From Devosia sp. FKR38 (GTDB taxonomy: Bacteria; Pseudomonadota; Alphaproteobacteria; Rhizobiales; Devosiaceae), in the NCBI RefSeq assembly GCF_005222805.1, contig NZ_STGC01000005.1:2437256-2501255 (forward strand): a stretch of DNA of 64,000 bases, given 5' to 3'. Under the pieces are notes generated by a model that did not search any database, was not told the DNA's origin, and was given only the letters and a program-made list of their open reading frames with translations. This document shows positions 25,549 through 34,606 of this stretch, piece after piece (position 1 is the first letter of the stretch; the number at the start of each line of letters is the position of its first letter). A program made the position numbers and the translations under genes.

Positions 25549-26499
25549 ATGACCCTCGAACTGGGCGGCATCCATCATCTCACCGCCGTAACGGCCCAGG
25601 CCAGCAAGAACCTGGCCTTCTATACAAAGACCCTGGGCATGCGGCTGATCAAAAAGACCGTCAATCAGGACGATACCACCGCCTATCACCTGTTCTATGG
25701 CGACGGCGTCGCCTCGCCGGGCGCTGACCTGACCTTCTTCGATTTCAACACCGGGCGCGAGCAGCGCGGCAATCACACCGTCAGCCGCACCGGCCTGCGC
25801 GTCGACAGCGAAGAGAGCCTGAAATGGTGGAAGGAGCATCTGCAGACCCACAATGTCGGCTCCAGCGCCATCAAGGAGCGCAATGGCCAGCTCTCGCTCG
25901 ACTTTGAGGATTTCGAAGGCCAGCGCTTCCGCATGGTCATCGACGCCGCCAATACGGTCGTGCCCTGGGCCAAGTCGCCCGTGCCGGCCGAGCGGCAGAT
26001 CATCGGCCTGGGCCCCATTTCCATGGCCGTGCCGCGGCTCGACCGCACCGAGGCCGTGCTGACCCAGGTGATGAACATGCGCAAGGTCCGCTCCTACGCC
26101 ATGACCAGCCACACCGCCGAAACCCATGTCTTTGAGATGGGCCCCGGCGGCCCGGGCGCCGAACTGCATGTCGTGGTCGATCCGACCCTGCCTCCGGCTC
26201 GTCCCGGTGCTGGCGGCGTACACCACGTCGCCTTCCGCACGCCCGATCAGGACAGTCTGCGGCTTTGGATCGAGCGCGTCACCCGCGCCGGTATCCGCTC
26301 CTCGGGCGAGGTCGAGCGCTTCTACTTCACCTCGCTCTATTTCCGCGAGCCCAATGGCATCCTGTTCGAGATCGCCACCGATGTCCCCGGCTTTGCCGCC
26401 GACGAGCCGATGGAAACCCTGGGCGAAAGCCTGGCGCTGCCGCCGTTCCTCGAAAGCCGCCGCGCCAGCATCGAAGCCAATCTCAAGCCGCTGGTCTAG
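25549..26499 (+). CDS. Glyoxalase-fold ring-cleaving dioxygenase family protein
   Basis: A 316-residue protein made of two tandem glyoxalase/bleomycin-resistance modules, each about 150 residues, as in MhqO/YkcA-type ring-cleaving dioxygenases. The first module begins with GIHHLTAVTAQASKNLAFY and the second with GVHHVAFRTPDQDSLRLW. The candidate metal ligands are His in HHLT and HHVAF, with a Glu in NGILFEIATD. The ATG at 25549 has a good ribosome site, CAGGAGA. The actual substrate is unknown; relatives confer resistance to hydroquinones. It stands alone and is followed by a strong hairpin. Confidence 0.88.
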   Translation: MTLELGGIHHLTAVTAQASKNLAFYTKTLGMRLIKKTVNQDDTTAYHLFYGDGVASPGADLTFFDFNTGREQRGNHTVSRTGLRVDSEESLKWWKEHLQTHNVGSSAIKERNGQLSLDFEDFEGQRFRMVIDAANTVVPWAKSPVPAERQIIGLGPISMAVPRLDRTEAVLTQVMNMRKVRSYAMTSHTAETHVFEMGPGGPGAELHVVVDPTLPPARPGAGGVHHVAFRTPDQDSLRLWIERVTRAGIRSSGEVERFYFTSLYFREPNGILFEIATDVPGFAADEPMETLGESLALPPFLESRRASIEANLKPLV

Positions 26500-26545
26500 C
26501 ACCAACGCGCACCATGGCCGGCTTGTTCCGGTCAGAAGCACAATG

Positions 26546-26574
26546 AGAAAGGGGGCCACATGGGCCCCCTTTCT
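26546..26574. terminator. Bidirectional terminator
   Basis: A 12-bp perfect stem AGAAAGGGGGCC / GGCCCCCTTTCT with a 5-nt loop lies between the convergent dioxygenase and VWA genes. Confidence 0.8.
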
Positions 26575-26577
26575 GTT

Positions 26578-28698
26578 TCAGTTTTCCGGGCAGCTATCGG
26601 TGGCGCAATCGACGGCCTTGTCTTGGGTCCCGTCCGGCTTGAGCAGACCCGCCGTCTTGACCAGCGCAATGAACTCGGCGCGATAGCCGCCCTCGTCGGT
26701 GCCCTTGGCCGACTGCGCCAGCGCCGCAATATCGGACCAGCTCATGTCGCCGCCATAGACACTGCCCTTGAGCTTCTGCCCGAAGGCGGCCACCGCAGCA
26801 GCAAAGCGCATGTCATCGCCGACATCGGCAATGTCGCCATAGACCAGGTCCGGCGTCACCGGCGCTTCGATCAGCTGGCTCACATCGCTCCCCGGCAGCT
26901 TGTAGCGCATCTTGAGAAAGCCGATCTCGCCCGCACTCGCCGGCGCCGCGCCAGCCGGCTCGGTGCCATAGCGCAGCGGATCGACCAGCGCTCCGCCCGC
27001 CCCCACCGGGGTGATCTCATAGAGCGCCGTCACCGTCGTTCCCGCGCCCACGTCCCCCGCATCCACCGCGTCATTGTTGAAATCCTCGCGGTTCAGCATG
27101 CGCGTCTCATAGCCGATCAGCCGATATTCGCTGACCACCGCCGGATTGAACTCGATCTGGATCTTCACATCCTTGGCGATCATGTCGAGCGTCCCGCCCA
27201 GCTCGGCCACCAGCACCTTCTGCGCCTCGCGGAAGCTCGAGATATAGCTGGCATTGCCATTCCCGTTCTGGGCCAGCGCCTGCATGGTGGCATCATCGAG
27301 ATTGCCACGCCCAAAGCCCAGCACCGACAGAGTCACCCCGCTCTGTCGCTTGGCTGCGATGAAGTCCTTGAGCTTTTCCGGATCATCGATGCCGACATTG
27401 AAATCGCCATCCGTCGCCAGGATCACCCGATTGGTGCCATCGGCCACCCGCGCCTCGTCGGCCAGCCGATAGGCCAGCTCGATCCCCTCGGCGCCCGCCG
27501 TGCTGCCGCCAGCAGATAGATCGTCCAGCGCCCCCAGGATGCGCGCCTTCTGCGCCGCCTTGGTGGGCTCCAGCACCACGCCGGCAGAGCCGGCATAGGC
27601 CACGATCGACACCGTGTCCTCGTCGCCCAGCTGATCCACCAGCAAGCCAAAGGCCCGCTTGAGCAGCGGCAGCTTGTCGGCTTCGTCCATCGAGCCGGAG
27701 GTATCGATCAGGAACACCAGATTGCTCGGCTTGTGTACGCCATCGGCCGGCGGCACATAGCCCTTGATGCCGATCTGCAGCAGCTCGGTCTTGGGGTTCC
27801 AGGGCGTGGGGAACACCGCCATCGTCGGCTTGAACGGCGCGTCAGCGCCCGTCGCGGCGGGATAGTCATAGGGGAAATAGTTGACCATCTCCTCGATGCG
27901 CACGGCGTCGGGCTCGGGCACATAGCCGTCCTCCAGCGCCCGCCGCACATAGCTGTAGCTGGCCGTGTCGACATCGATCGAAAACGTCGAAACCGGTTCC
28001 TCGGCCGCCACCTTGAGCCGCTGTTCCTCAAAGCGGGCGAAGCTGTCGCCCGAGAGACCATCCATCGGCGCCGCCATTACGGAGGGGGCCGGCGTTCCAG
28101 CCATCATCTTCCCTGCCACCATGGACTCCTGGGCCATCTGAGGCGCAATCACCCCGCGGCTGACCACAACGCTCCCCGCCGGGCTGGGCGCCACCGGCAG
28201 TGTCGACGGGGCCGGCTCCGCCAGCACAGCCGCCGCTGACGCCACCGCATCGGCCTCAGGCGCCACCGGCGCAACACTGGCCTGTTCAGCCGGCACCACC
28301 TCGGCTTCGGTTGCCTTATCAACCAACGCGGATGTGTCGTCCGCCTTTTCGGGCGCCGCTGGCTTGGCCGCGACAGTGGTGGTCGGGCTGGTCCCGCCCG
28401 GCGTCAGCGCGGTGGTGGAATAGAGCTGATAGCCCAGCGGCAGCAACAACAGGGCAACGGCGGCCGTGCCCAGGGGGTAGCGCAGGTCCATGATCGAATT
28501 CCCTTTCAAGGAAGTGATGATGGACCTCAGACGCGCGCCGAGGGCGCCGCCTTTGGTTGGGACCGTCTTTTTTTGCTGCTGGGCCGCAAAGGCTGCCATG
28601 CCGGCCGCCAGCGCCCGCTCCCGCGCCGCATCGCGCGCCGCCGGCACCGGTCCGCCCTTGAGGGCATCGAATTCGTCAGGATTCATCTTGTCAGTCAT
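26578..28698 (-). CDS. VWA domain-containing membrane protein (YfbK-like)
   Basis: A 706-residue protein. Residues 1-70 are polar and charged (MTDKMNPDEFDAL start). A single membrane segment at ~75-92 (GTAAVALLLLPLGYQLYS) follows, then an Ala/Pro-rich linker, an N-terminal VWA-associated region (FSIDVDTASYSYVRRAL) and a von Willebrand A domain with MIDAS motif DTSGSMDEAD near residue 333. A DUF3520-like C-terminal part ends the protein. The bulk would face the periplasm. It overlaps the ECF sigma gene by ATGA, so sigma factor and membrane protein are co-translated. Its short cytosolic N-terminus could bind the sigma factor, though no zinc anti-sigma motif is visible. Confidence 0.88.
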   Translation of the reverse strand: MTDKMNPDEFDALKGGPVPAARDAARERALAAGMAAFAAQQQKKTVPTKGGALGARLRSIITSLKGNSIMDLRYPLGTAAVALLLLPLGYQLYSTTALTPGGTSPTTTVAAKPAAPEKADDTSALVDKATEAEVVPAEQASVAPVAPEADAVASAAAVLAEPAPSTLPVAPSPAGSVVVSRGVIAPQMAQESMVAGKMMAGTPAPSVMAAPMDGLSGDSFARFEEQRLKVAAEEPVSTFSIDVDTASYSYVRRALEDGYVPEPDAVRIEEMVNYFPYDYPAATGADAPFKPTMAVFPTPWNPKTELLQIGIKGYVPPADGVHKPSNLVFLIDTSGSMDEADKLPLLKRAFGLLVDQLGDEDTVSIVAYAGSAGVVLEPTKAAQKARILGALDDLSAGGSTAGAEGIELAYRLADEARVADGTNRVILATDGDFNVGIDDPEKLKDFIAAKRQSGVTLSVLGFGRGNLDDATMQALAQNGNGNASYISSFREAQKVLVAELGGTLDMIAKDVKIQIEFNPAVVSEYRLIGYETRMLNREDFNNDAVDAGDVGAGTTVTALYEITPVGAGGALVDPLRYGTEPAGAAPASAGEIGFLKMRYKLPGSDVSQLIEAPVTPDLVYGDIADVGDDMRFAAAVAAFGQKLKGSVYGGDMSWSDIAALAQSAKGTDEGGYRAEFIALVKTAGLLKPDGTQDKAVDCATDSCPEN

Positions 28699-29264
28699 AG
28701 CAGCCCCCTCAGGGTCTTGCGGGCCTGGTGCACATGGAACGACACGGTCGCTTCCCTGATGCCCATGATCTCGGCCGCAGCCGCGTGGCTCATCTCTTCG
28801 GCATAGACCAGCAGCACGGCGTCGCGCTGCTGCTCGGGCAGGCGGCGCACCGCCGCCCACAGCGCCGCGTGCTCCAGCCCGTCTTCCTGCTCGGCCCGCT
28901 GGCTGTCCGGCGCCAGTTCGGCATAGGCATCGACATGGCGCCCGCGGCGCTTGCCGGCCCGCTGCATGTCGCGCACCATGTTGAGCGTGATGCGAAACAC
29001 CCAGCTGGAAAAGGCCGAGCGTCCGTCAAACTGGGCAATCACGCTCCCCAGCTTCACGCACACATCCTGCGCCACATCCTCGGCATCGCTGCGATTGCCG
29101 CACCATTTCCAGGCCGTGCGATAGATGCGGTCATAATGCGCGGCAAGAAGCTCGCCGAACGCCTCCGCATCGCCATTCTGCGCGCGCACCACCAGCGCTC
29201 GCGTCAGCGCCTCGCCGGCCTCGCCCGCCCCTGCGGCAGTCAGTCCCATCACCAAGCCATGCAC
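28695..29264 (-). CDS. ECF (group 4) RNA polymerase sigma factor
   Basis: A 189-residue extracytoplasmic-function sigma factor. Region 2 contains YDRIYRTAWKWCGNRSDAEDVAQDVC and region 4 contains LPEQQRDAVLLVYAEEMSHAAAAEIMG followed by ATVSFHVHQARKTLR. Region 3 is absent, as in the ECF class. It overlaps the VWA membrane-protein gene by 4 bp. AGGTGC precedes the ATG at 29264; an ATG at 29249 is an alternative start. The stimulus and target promoters are unknown. Confidence 0.93.
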   Translation of the reverse strand: MHGLVMGLTAAGAGEAGEALTRALVVRAQNGDAEAFGELLAAHYDRIYRTAWKWCGNRSDAEDVAQDVCVKLGSVIAQFDGRSAFSSWVFRITLNMVRDMQRAGKRRGRHVDAYAELAPDSQRAEQEDGLEHAALWAAVRRLPEQQRDAVLLVYAEEMSHAAAAEIMGIREATVSFHVHQARKTLRGLL

Positions 29265-29358
29265 CTGCCGAGCCTTACCTCTGGACCCATTGTAGTGCTA
29301 AGACGCCGCAAGCGCGGCCATCCTTTGGCGGTGACCAACGATTTTTTCGGAGTGTCTG

Positions 29359-29574
29359 ATGGAAGAGCCCAAGCTGAGCCCCTTCGCCCTCACCCGCTCG
29401 CGCGTCGTGCTGCTCGTGCTCGGCGCCCTGCTGGTGCTGATCGCCATTTCCACGTCCATGGGCGGGCTGAGCTCCTATCAGGAGCTCAAGGAAGCGGCCA
29501 ACGCCGCCAAGGCCGCAACGCCCGACATCGGGGCACCGGCGACAACTCCGCCAGCCCCGTCCGTCTCGCCCTGA
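29359..29574 (+). CDS. Small single-pass membrane protein, unknown function
   Basis: A 71-residue protein that I do not recognise. A polar N-terminus is followed by one hydrophobic helix (VVLLVLGALLVLIAIS, about residues 17-33) and then an Ala/Pro-rich tail. The ATG at 29359 is preceded by CGGAG at suitable distance. It is divergent from the ECF sigma gene and convergent with mnmA, separated from it by only 6 bp. Codon usage resembles the neighbours, which supports a real gene. Confidence 0.6.
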   Translation: MEEPKLSPFALTRSRVVLLVLGALLVLIAISTSMGGLSSYQELKEAANAAKAATPDIGAPATTPPAPSVSP

Positions 29575-29580
29575 TCGAGC

Positions 29581-30732
29581 CTAGGCCGCAAACACCTGTG
29601 GCACGGCCTCGGCAATAAAGCCGCCGCCCCACACCGCCGATGTCGCCGTGTCATCGGCATAGAACACGCAGGCCTGGCCCGGCGAAATGCCATATTCGCC
29701 ACTCACCAGCGTCACGAACACCTCGCCATCCCGGCTCTGGATCACCGCCGGCTGCGGCCCACGGGTCGAGCGCACCTTGACCTCGACCGGCGCACCATTG
29801 CCCGCCGTCATCTCCGCCAGAGGCGTCCCGGCCAGCCAGTTCACATCGCGCAGCCGCACGGTATGGGTCTTGAGCGCCTCGCGCGGCCCCACGATCACCC
29901 GGCCGCTTCTGTGCTCGAGCTTGATGACATAGAGCGGCTCGGCCGCCGCCACGCCCAGGCCCTTGCGCTGGCCGATGGTGAAATTGACGATGCCCTCATG
30001 CGTGCCCAGCACGCGCCCATCCAGATGCACGATCTCGCCCTTGGCCGCGGCCTCGGGGTGCATCTTGCGGATGATGTCGGCATATTTGCCCTGCGGCACA
30101 AAGCAGATGTCCTGGCTGTCGTGCTTGTCGGCGATCTCAAGCCCCATCTCCCGCGCCAGCTCGCGCACCTCGGCCTTGCCCATGCCGCCGAGCGGAAAGC
30201 GCAGATAGTCGAGCTGCTCCTGCGTGGTGGCGAACAGGAAATAGGTCTGGTCGCGCTCGCCATCGACCGGGCGGAACAGCTGCCGCCGGCCATCGGGCCC
30301 CAGCTTGGACTGCACATAATGGCCCGTGGCCAGCGCATCGGCGCCCAGCTCCTGCGCCACCGCCATCAGGTCCACGAACTTGACCGACTGGTTGCAGGCG
30401 ATGCAGGGCACCGGCGTCTCGCCCTGCTGATAGGCATTGGCGAACGGCGCGATCACGCTCTTTTTGAAGCGCTCTTCATAGTCCAGCACATAGTGGGGAA
30501 TGCCCAGCGTCGCCGCCACGCGGCGCGCGTCATGGATGTCCTGACCGGCACAGCACGCACCCTTGCGGTGCGTCGCCTCGCCATGGTCATAGAGCTGCAG
30601 GGTCACCCCCACCACATCATAACCCTGGCGGGCCAGCAGGCCCGCGACCACAGAGGAATCCACGCCACCCGACATGGCCACGACAATGCGCGTGTCCTGG
30701 GGGCGCTTGGCAATATCAAGCGAGTTCAGCAT
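29581..30732 (-). CDS. mnmA: tRNA 2-thiouridine(34) synthase MnmA
   Basis: This cytoplasmic thiolase adds sulfur to uridine 34 of Lys, Glu and Gln tRNAs. The 383-residue protein has the PP-loop ATP-binding motif [13 protein letters not shown] near residue 21. The catalytic cysteine motif is [13 protein letters not shown] and the second cysteine lies in [13 protein letters not shown]. The fingerprint [11 protein letters not shown] is also present. The length fits the alphaproteobacterial family. It stands alone, ends convergently with the small membrane protein, and is divergent from the flagellar fliK operon. Confidence 0.97.
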   Translation of the reverse strand: MLNSLDIAKRPQDTRIVVAMSGGVDSSVVAGLLARQGYDVVGVTLQLYDHGEATHRKGACCAGQDIHDARRVAATLGIPHYVLDYEERFKKSVIAPFANAYQQGETPVPCIACNQSVKFVDLMAVAQELGADALATGHYVQSKLGPDGRRQLFRPVDGERDQTYFLFATTQEQLDYLRFPLGGMGKAEVRELAREMGLEIADKHDSQDICFVPQGKYADIIRKMHPEAAAKGEIVHLDGRVLGTHEGIVNFTIGQRKGLGVAAAEPLYVIKLEHRSGRVIVGPREALKTHTVRLRDVNWLAGTPLAEMTAGNGAPVEVKVRSTRGPQPAVIQSRDGEVFVTLVSGEYGISPGQACVFYADDTATSAVWGGGFIAEAVPQVFAA

Positions 30733-30919
30733 CAGATCCTAATCCGGTTGGGTTCAAGGGCCAGCGGAGGAAAGCTGCCGCTGCATAGCGCCTTCCCACC
30801 CCGCTCGCAAGTTTTGCCCGGCAAGTCTTGCCGCATGGCAGCTGCGACCTCAGCGCTACCGGGCGCCGCTATTTCTACAACCCATTGATGCCAAGCGATT
30901 TCCCGCTCTCACTCTGAGT

Positions 30920-30935
30920 TGGCAAGGCTCTTGCA
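30920..30935 (+). promoter_or_regulatory. Sigma-54 promoter of fliK-flgD
   Basis: TGGCAAGGCTCTTGCA carries the -24 GG (30921-30922) and -12 GC (30933-30934) elements at the obligatory GG-N10-GC spacing. It ends about 40 bp upstream of the fliK start. A sigma-54 promoter here fits the flbD activator gene located downstream in the same flagellar region. Confidence 0.8.
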
Positions 30936-30975
30936 TTGATAGGGGTGGATCAGTCTCCTTTTCGCGAGTTCCGCC

Positions 30976-32607
30976 GTGGTATCTCATTTGACCGTTACGC
31001 CCAGCTCTGCCTCCGGCGCGCCTGCCCGGGCGTTCAATGCCGCGGCCAGTACCGATGGCAATGATGCCACCGACGGCACCTTTGCCGCCCTGCTGGGCCA
31101 CGCCGAACGCGCCGACAAGGCCGCGCGCGGCGGCATGGCCGGCATGATCGACGCAGCGCTCGCGAGCCTGGCCAAATTCACGCAGGCCGACGGTGCCGAC
31201 GGCGAAGCCAAGGACGATCAGTCTGCCGATCCCCAGGCCGTTGCCGCGGTCATCGACGCGCCGGTCGCCTTCCAGAACGACATCGACGTCAAGGCCACGT
31301 TCACCGATCTGGTCAAGGACTTGGCCAGCCTCAAGCAGAGCCTCGACGCGGGCGAAGCTATTGATCCCGAGCTGCTCAAGCGCATCGATGCCGCCCTCGA
31401 GACCCTGGGCGCCAAGTTCAATATCGACCTGTCCAGCGACATCGGCAACGCGGCCGACGATGCAACGCTGAGCGGCCTGCTGGCTGTCACGGCCGACGCC
31501 ACCACACCCAAGGCCGAGGTCACCAACGCCCTGGCGCCACTGATCCAGGCCCTGCGCGCGGCCAGCGCCGCGACGGCCGATCCCAGCACCGCCCCCGAGA
31601 TTGTCCATCCCGGCCAGCTCAAGGCCGTCGGCAGCAAGCTGCAGGCGCTGCTCCAGGCGCTCAACGGCAAGTCCGACACTCCCGTCGACCTGGCGGCGCT
31701 GGGCCTGGCCGATGATGCCAAGCCCGATGCCGACCTCGCCGCCGCACTCGCCAAGCTGACGACAACAGCCACCAAGAGCGATGCAGCCGCCGCGGCGCCG
31801 ACTTTGGCGACCCCAAACCTCAAGCTGACTGAACCCGCTCTGACCGGCAAGGGTGACACCCAGGCCGCGGCCCAGGCCAGCAGCACCGAAGGCAGCGACA
31901 GTGCCCAGGCCGCAAAGCCGGCCACGACCGCCGCCGTCACCGCCGACAGCGGCAGCAAGCCCGACACCGGCACCGACAAGGGCGGCGACAAGGCCGGGAG
32001 CAGCGATGCGCGCCCCGACAGCAAGCCGGTCGACGCCAAGGCGCCCGCTGCGGCGGCCGCCGCAGCGCCCGACAAGCCGGTCGATGTCCAGCCCCCGGCC
32101 GCCAGCCAGCCGGCGCAGGTGGCCCGCGTCGATGCCGTAGCCCCGCGCGTCGTCCAGGCTGGCTACCAGACCAGCCAGCAGCAGCTCAACCTGCCCCAGA
32201 TCGCCTTCGAGCTGGTGCGCCAGGTCAATGATGGCAATGCCCGCTTCCAGATGCGCCTCGATCCGCCCGAACTGGGGCGCATCGACGTCAAGCTCGACAT
32301 CGGCGCCTCCGGTCACGTCAAGGCCCATCTGATCGTCGACAAGGCCGAGACGCTGGACCTCATGCAGCGCGACCAGCGCGCGCTGGAGCGGGCCCTGCAG
32401 CAGGCCGGCCTCGACAGCGCCAAGACCAATCTCGAATTCTCCCTGCGCCAGAGCCCCTTCAGTGGCGGCCAGCAGCAGGGCCGTGACCAGCAGGGCAATC
32501 CCTTTGGCTTTCAGGTCAAGGCCGGCGAAGGGGGCGAAGAGGCCCCGCCCACCATCAATCTTTACCGCGCGAGCCTTTCGGCCAGCGGCGTCAATATCAT
32601 CGCGTAA
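30976..32607 (+). CDS. fliK: Flagellar hook-length control protein FliK
   Basis: FliK measures hook length and switches export specificity at the flagellar base. The 543-residue protein is low-complexity (Ala/Asp/Thr/Lys-rich) for the first ~390 residues. It ends with the conserved Flg_hook domain around FQMRLDPPELGRIDVKLDI and LRQQ-like helical sequence. Only the last ~110 residues are strongly diagnostic. The GTG at 30976 is the first start behind the sigma-54 promoter; its ribosome site is weak. It is followed 12 bp later by flgD, the usual partner. Confidence 0.88.
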   Translation: MVSHLTVTPSSASGAPARAFNAAASTDGNDATDGTFAALLGHAERADKAARGGMAGMIDAALASLAKFTQADGADGEAKDDQSADPQAVAAVIDAPVAFQNDIDVKATFTDLVKDLASLKQSLDAGEAIDPELLKRIDAALETLGAKFNIDLSSDIGNAADDATLSGLLAVTADATTPKAEVTNALAPLIQALRAASAATADPSTAPEIVHPGQLKAVGSKLQALLQALNGKSDTPVDLAALGLADDAKPDADLAAALAKLTTTATKSDAAAAAPTLATPNLKLTEPALTGKGDTQAAAQASSTEGSDSAQAAKPATTAAVTADSGSKPDTGTDKGGDKAGSSDARPDSKPVDAKAPAAAAAAAPDKPVDVQPPAASQPAQVARVDAVAPRVVQAGYQTSQQQLNLPQIAFELVRQVNDGNARFQMRLDPPELGRIDVKLDIGASGHVKAHLIVDKAETLDLMQRDQRALERALQQAGLDSAKTNLEFSLRQSPFSGGQQQGRDQQGNPFGFQVKAGEGGEEAPPTINLYRASLSASGVNIIA

Positions 32608-32619
32608 GGAGTAGGTATC

Positions 32620-33309
32620 ATGGCTGTCAGCGGCGTTTCAGGTTCCAACACCTCATCATCGGCGACAAGCTCGGCGCGCTCCGGCATTGCCGACAATTTC
32701 GACACCTTTCTCAACATCCTGACCACCCAGCTCAAGAACCAGAATCCCCTCGATCCGCTCGACACCAACCAGTTCACCCAGCAACTGGTGCAGTTCAGCG
32801 GCGTCGAGCAGCAGCTCAAGACCAATGAGTTTCTCGAAACACTGATGCTGGCCGGCCAGAACACCGCCAAGTCCGATGCCGTGTCCTACATCGGCAAGGA
32901 AGTCACCTCCTCGGGCAAGACCGGCGAGCTGACCGACAAGGACGCCGTGTTCTGGGCCTATAGCGCGGAAGCCAAGGCCGCCAATGCCACCGTGACCATC
33001 AAGGACAAGAATGGCCAGGTGGTCTATACCCAGAACGGCCCCATTGCGTCTGGCCCCGGCACCTTCCGCTGGGACGGCAAGGGCAGCGATGGCAATGTCA
33101 AACCCAACGGCATCTACACCATCGACATCCAGGGCAAGGATGCCAACGGCAAGGACGTCAAGATCAGCACGGCCTCGATCGGCATCGTCAGCGCCGTGGA
33201 TTTCACCAGCGACATCCCGGTGCTCACCGTCGGCAGCCGCCGTGTCTCGATCACCGACATTACCGACGTGCGCGTGCCCGATGTCACCGCGCCCAAGTCG
33301 GACGCCTGA
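32620..33309 (+). CDS. flgD: Flagellar hook assembly (capping) protein FlgD
   Basis: FlgD forms the scaffold cap needed to polymerise the hook and is later discarded. The 229-residue protein has the N-terminal signature FLNILTTQLKNQNPLDPLD and QFTQQLVQFSGVEQQLKTN, followed by an Ig-like FLG_D domain with FRWDGKGSDGN. The strong ribosome site AAGGAG precedes its ATG. It is co-transcribed with fliK and closed by a terminator at 33332. Confidence 0.96.
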   Translation: MAVSGVSGSNTSSSATSSARSGIADNFDTFLNILTTQLKNQNPLDPLDTNQFTQQLVQFSGVEQQLKTNEFLETLMLAGQNTAKSDAVSYIGKEVTSSGKTGELTDKDAVFWAYSAEAKAANATVTIKDKNGQVVYTQNGPIASGPGTFRWDGKGSDGNVKPNGIYTIDIQGKDANGKDVKISTASIGIVSAVDFTSDIPVLTVGSRRVSITDITDVRVPDVTAPKSDA

Positions 33310-33331
33310 TCGGCTCCTGGCCAGGCCAGTT

Positions 33332-33356
33332 ACGCCCCCGTTTTCGGGGGCGTTTT
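33332..33356 (+). terminator. Intrinsic terminator of fliK-flgD
   Basis: A 9-bp perfect stem ACGCCCCCG / CGGGGGCGT with a TTTT loop is followed by TTTC, 22 bp after the flgD stop. Confidence 0.85.
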
Positions 33357-33424
33357 CATGTGTGAGGACTTGGAATCAATCCTTTGATATTCAAGCCCAT
33401 TCTTAACCTGTTGTAAGCATCCCC

Positions 33425-33439
33425 TTAGTCGAATTTTAA
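33425..33439 (+). promoter_or_regulatory. CtrA-box-like site upstream of sciP
   Basis: TTAG-N7-TTAA at 33425-33439 differs by one base from the CtrA consensus TTAA-N7-TTAA and lies about 50 bp before the sciP start. A weaker half site (TTAACC) lies near 33404. sciP is a CtrA target in Caulobacter. Confidence 0.55.
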
Positions 33440-33489
33440 GGCCGTTGGCCTACTCTCTCAGCATATGGTCAGGTTGAGTAGAGAGTAAA

Positions 33490-33768
33490 ATGACCGTACA
33501 AATGCGTCCTCGCGTTAAGTACGTTATCGGACCGGACGGAAGTCCGCTCACGATCGCAGACCTTCCCCCCGCCAACACGCGGAGGTGGGTCATCCGCCGT
33601 AAAGCCGAAGTCGTCGCAGCAGTGCGCGGCGGTCTGCTCAGCCTTGAAGAGGCCTGCGATCGCTATACCCTGAGCGTCGACGAATTCCTGAACTGGCAGG
33701 CCGCTATCGACAAGCACGGACTTGCCGGGCTGCGGACCACCTGGATCCAGCACTATCGCGAAGGCTGA
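33490..33768 (+). CDS. sciP: CtrA inhibitor SciP (DUF1153)
   Basis: SciP is a small helix-turn-helix protein that binds CtrA at promoters and blocks transcription of CtrA targets in G1. The 92-residue protein matches the family over its full length, including RVKYVIGPDGSPLT, NTRRWVIRRKAEVVAAVRGG and LSLEEACDRYTLSVDEFL. The ribosome site GAGAG precedes the ATG at 33490. It is a single-gene unit with its own terminator, sitting between two flagellar operons. ctrA itself is about 20 kb away, unlike in genomes where the two are close. Confidence 0.95.
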   Translation: MTVQMRPRVKYVIGPDGSPLTIADLPPANTRRWVIRRKAEVVAAVRGGLLSLEEACDRYTLSVDEFLNWQAAIDKHGLAGLRTTWIQHYREG

Positions 33769-33797
33769 GCCGCAAGGCTCTCAAGCTCAGACATTTC

Positions 33798-33830
33798 AAA
33801 GCCCGCCCGGAGCCAATCCGGGCGGGCTTT
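33798..33830 (+). terminator. Intrinsic terminator of sciP
   Basis: A 13-bp perfect stem AAAGCCCGCCCGG / CCGGGCGGGCTTT with a 7-nt loop lies 30 bp after the sciP stop. It also lies just past the convergent GST gene end. Confidence 0.85.
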
Positions 33831-33844
33831 GCTGTTGTGTGGCC

Positions 33845-34468
33845 TTAAGGCGTGGCGGCAGTCAGCCAGGGCGCTGCCGCCGGCCGCTCAGCCATGCGCC
33901 GGTAATAGGCCTCCGCGGCCGGCATGGGCGCATGGGCGATCGGCGTCGCGAACCAGCGATGCAGCCCCAGCGTGATGGAAATATCGGCAAGGGTGAAACT
34001 GTCCCCGGCCACAAAGGGCATGCCCTTGTCCAGCTGGGCCTCGATGATCCCCATGGTCTGCGTCCAGGCGGCGACGCTCTTGGCCAGTCTGTCGGCATCG
34101 TCAAAGCCCGGCGTCTTCCTTACCAGCGCGTTAAGGGGATAGACCCAGTGCCGGCCCATTTCCGTGCTCTGCCACTGCACCCACTGCATGGCCAGCGCCC
34201 GCGCCTTGGCGTCCTTGGGCATCAGCACGCCGCCACCATGGGCTTCGTTAAGATAGGCCATCACCGCCACGCTCTCCCACAGCACGAAATCGCCGTCCAG
34301 CAGCACCGGCACCTGTGCATTAGGGTTTAGGGCCAGGAATTCGGGCACCTTGGGGTCGCGGATGGGCAGGCCCCAATCCTCCCGTTCATAGGCCAGACCC
34401 AACTCATCGAGCACCCAGAGCGCCTTGCGCACGTTGATTGAGGTGATCCGCCCCAGCAATTTCAGCAT
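33845..34468 (-). CDS. Glutathione S-transferase family protein
   Basis: A 207-residue cytoplasmic GST. The N-terminal thioredoxin-like domain has SINVRKALWVLDELGL, the cis-Pro region NAQVPVLLDGDFVLWES, and the ES pair that binds the glutathione glutamyl group. The C-terminal helical domain contains FVAGDSFTLADISI, with the conserved N-cap/hydrophobic staple. The substrate is unknown. It is inserted between sciP and fliF in opposite orientation, so it is not part of the flagellar operons. Confidence 0.92.
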   Translation of the reverse strand: MLKLLGRITSINVRKALWVLDELGLAYEREDWGLPIRDPKVPEFLALNPNAQVPVLLDGDFVLWESVAVMAYLNEAHGGGVLMPKDAKARALAMQWVQWQSTEMGRHWVYPLNALVRKTPGFDDADRLAKSVAAWTQTMGIIEAQLDKGMPFVAGDSFTLADISITLGLHRWFATPIAHAPMPAAEAYYRRMAERPAAAPWLTAATP

Positions 34469-34532
34469 TTTGGTACCTTTGGTTTACCCAGCCCGGCAAT
34501 TTATGCCGCAATTCGCATTCTGCCACCAAGAG

Positions 34533-34548
34533 TTAAGACAATGTTTAC
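34533..34548 (+). promoter_or_regulatory. CtrA-box-like site upstream of fliF
   Basis: TTAA-N7-TTTAC at 34533-34548 is one base off the full CtrA box and lies about 60 bp before the fliF start. In Caulobacter the fliF operon is an early, CtrA-activated flagellar operon. Confidence 0.6.
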
Positions 34549-34606
34549 CATCAGCTAGGTAATTTTTGCCCAGCGACCGAAACGCACCTGCGTTGATCCG
34601 GTCCAG

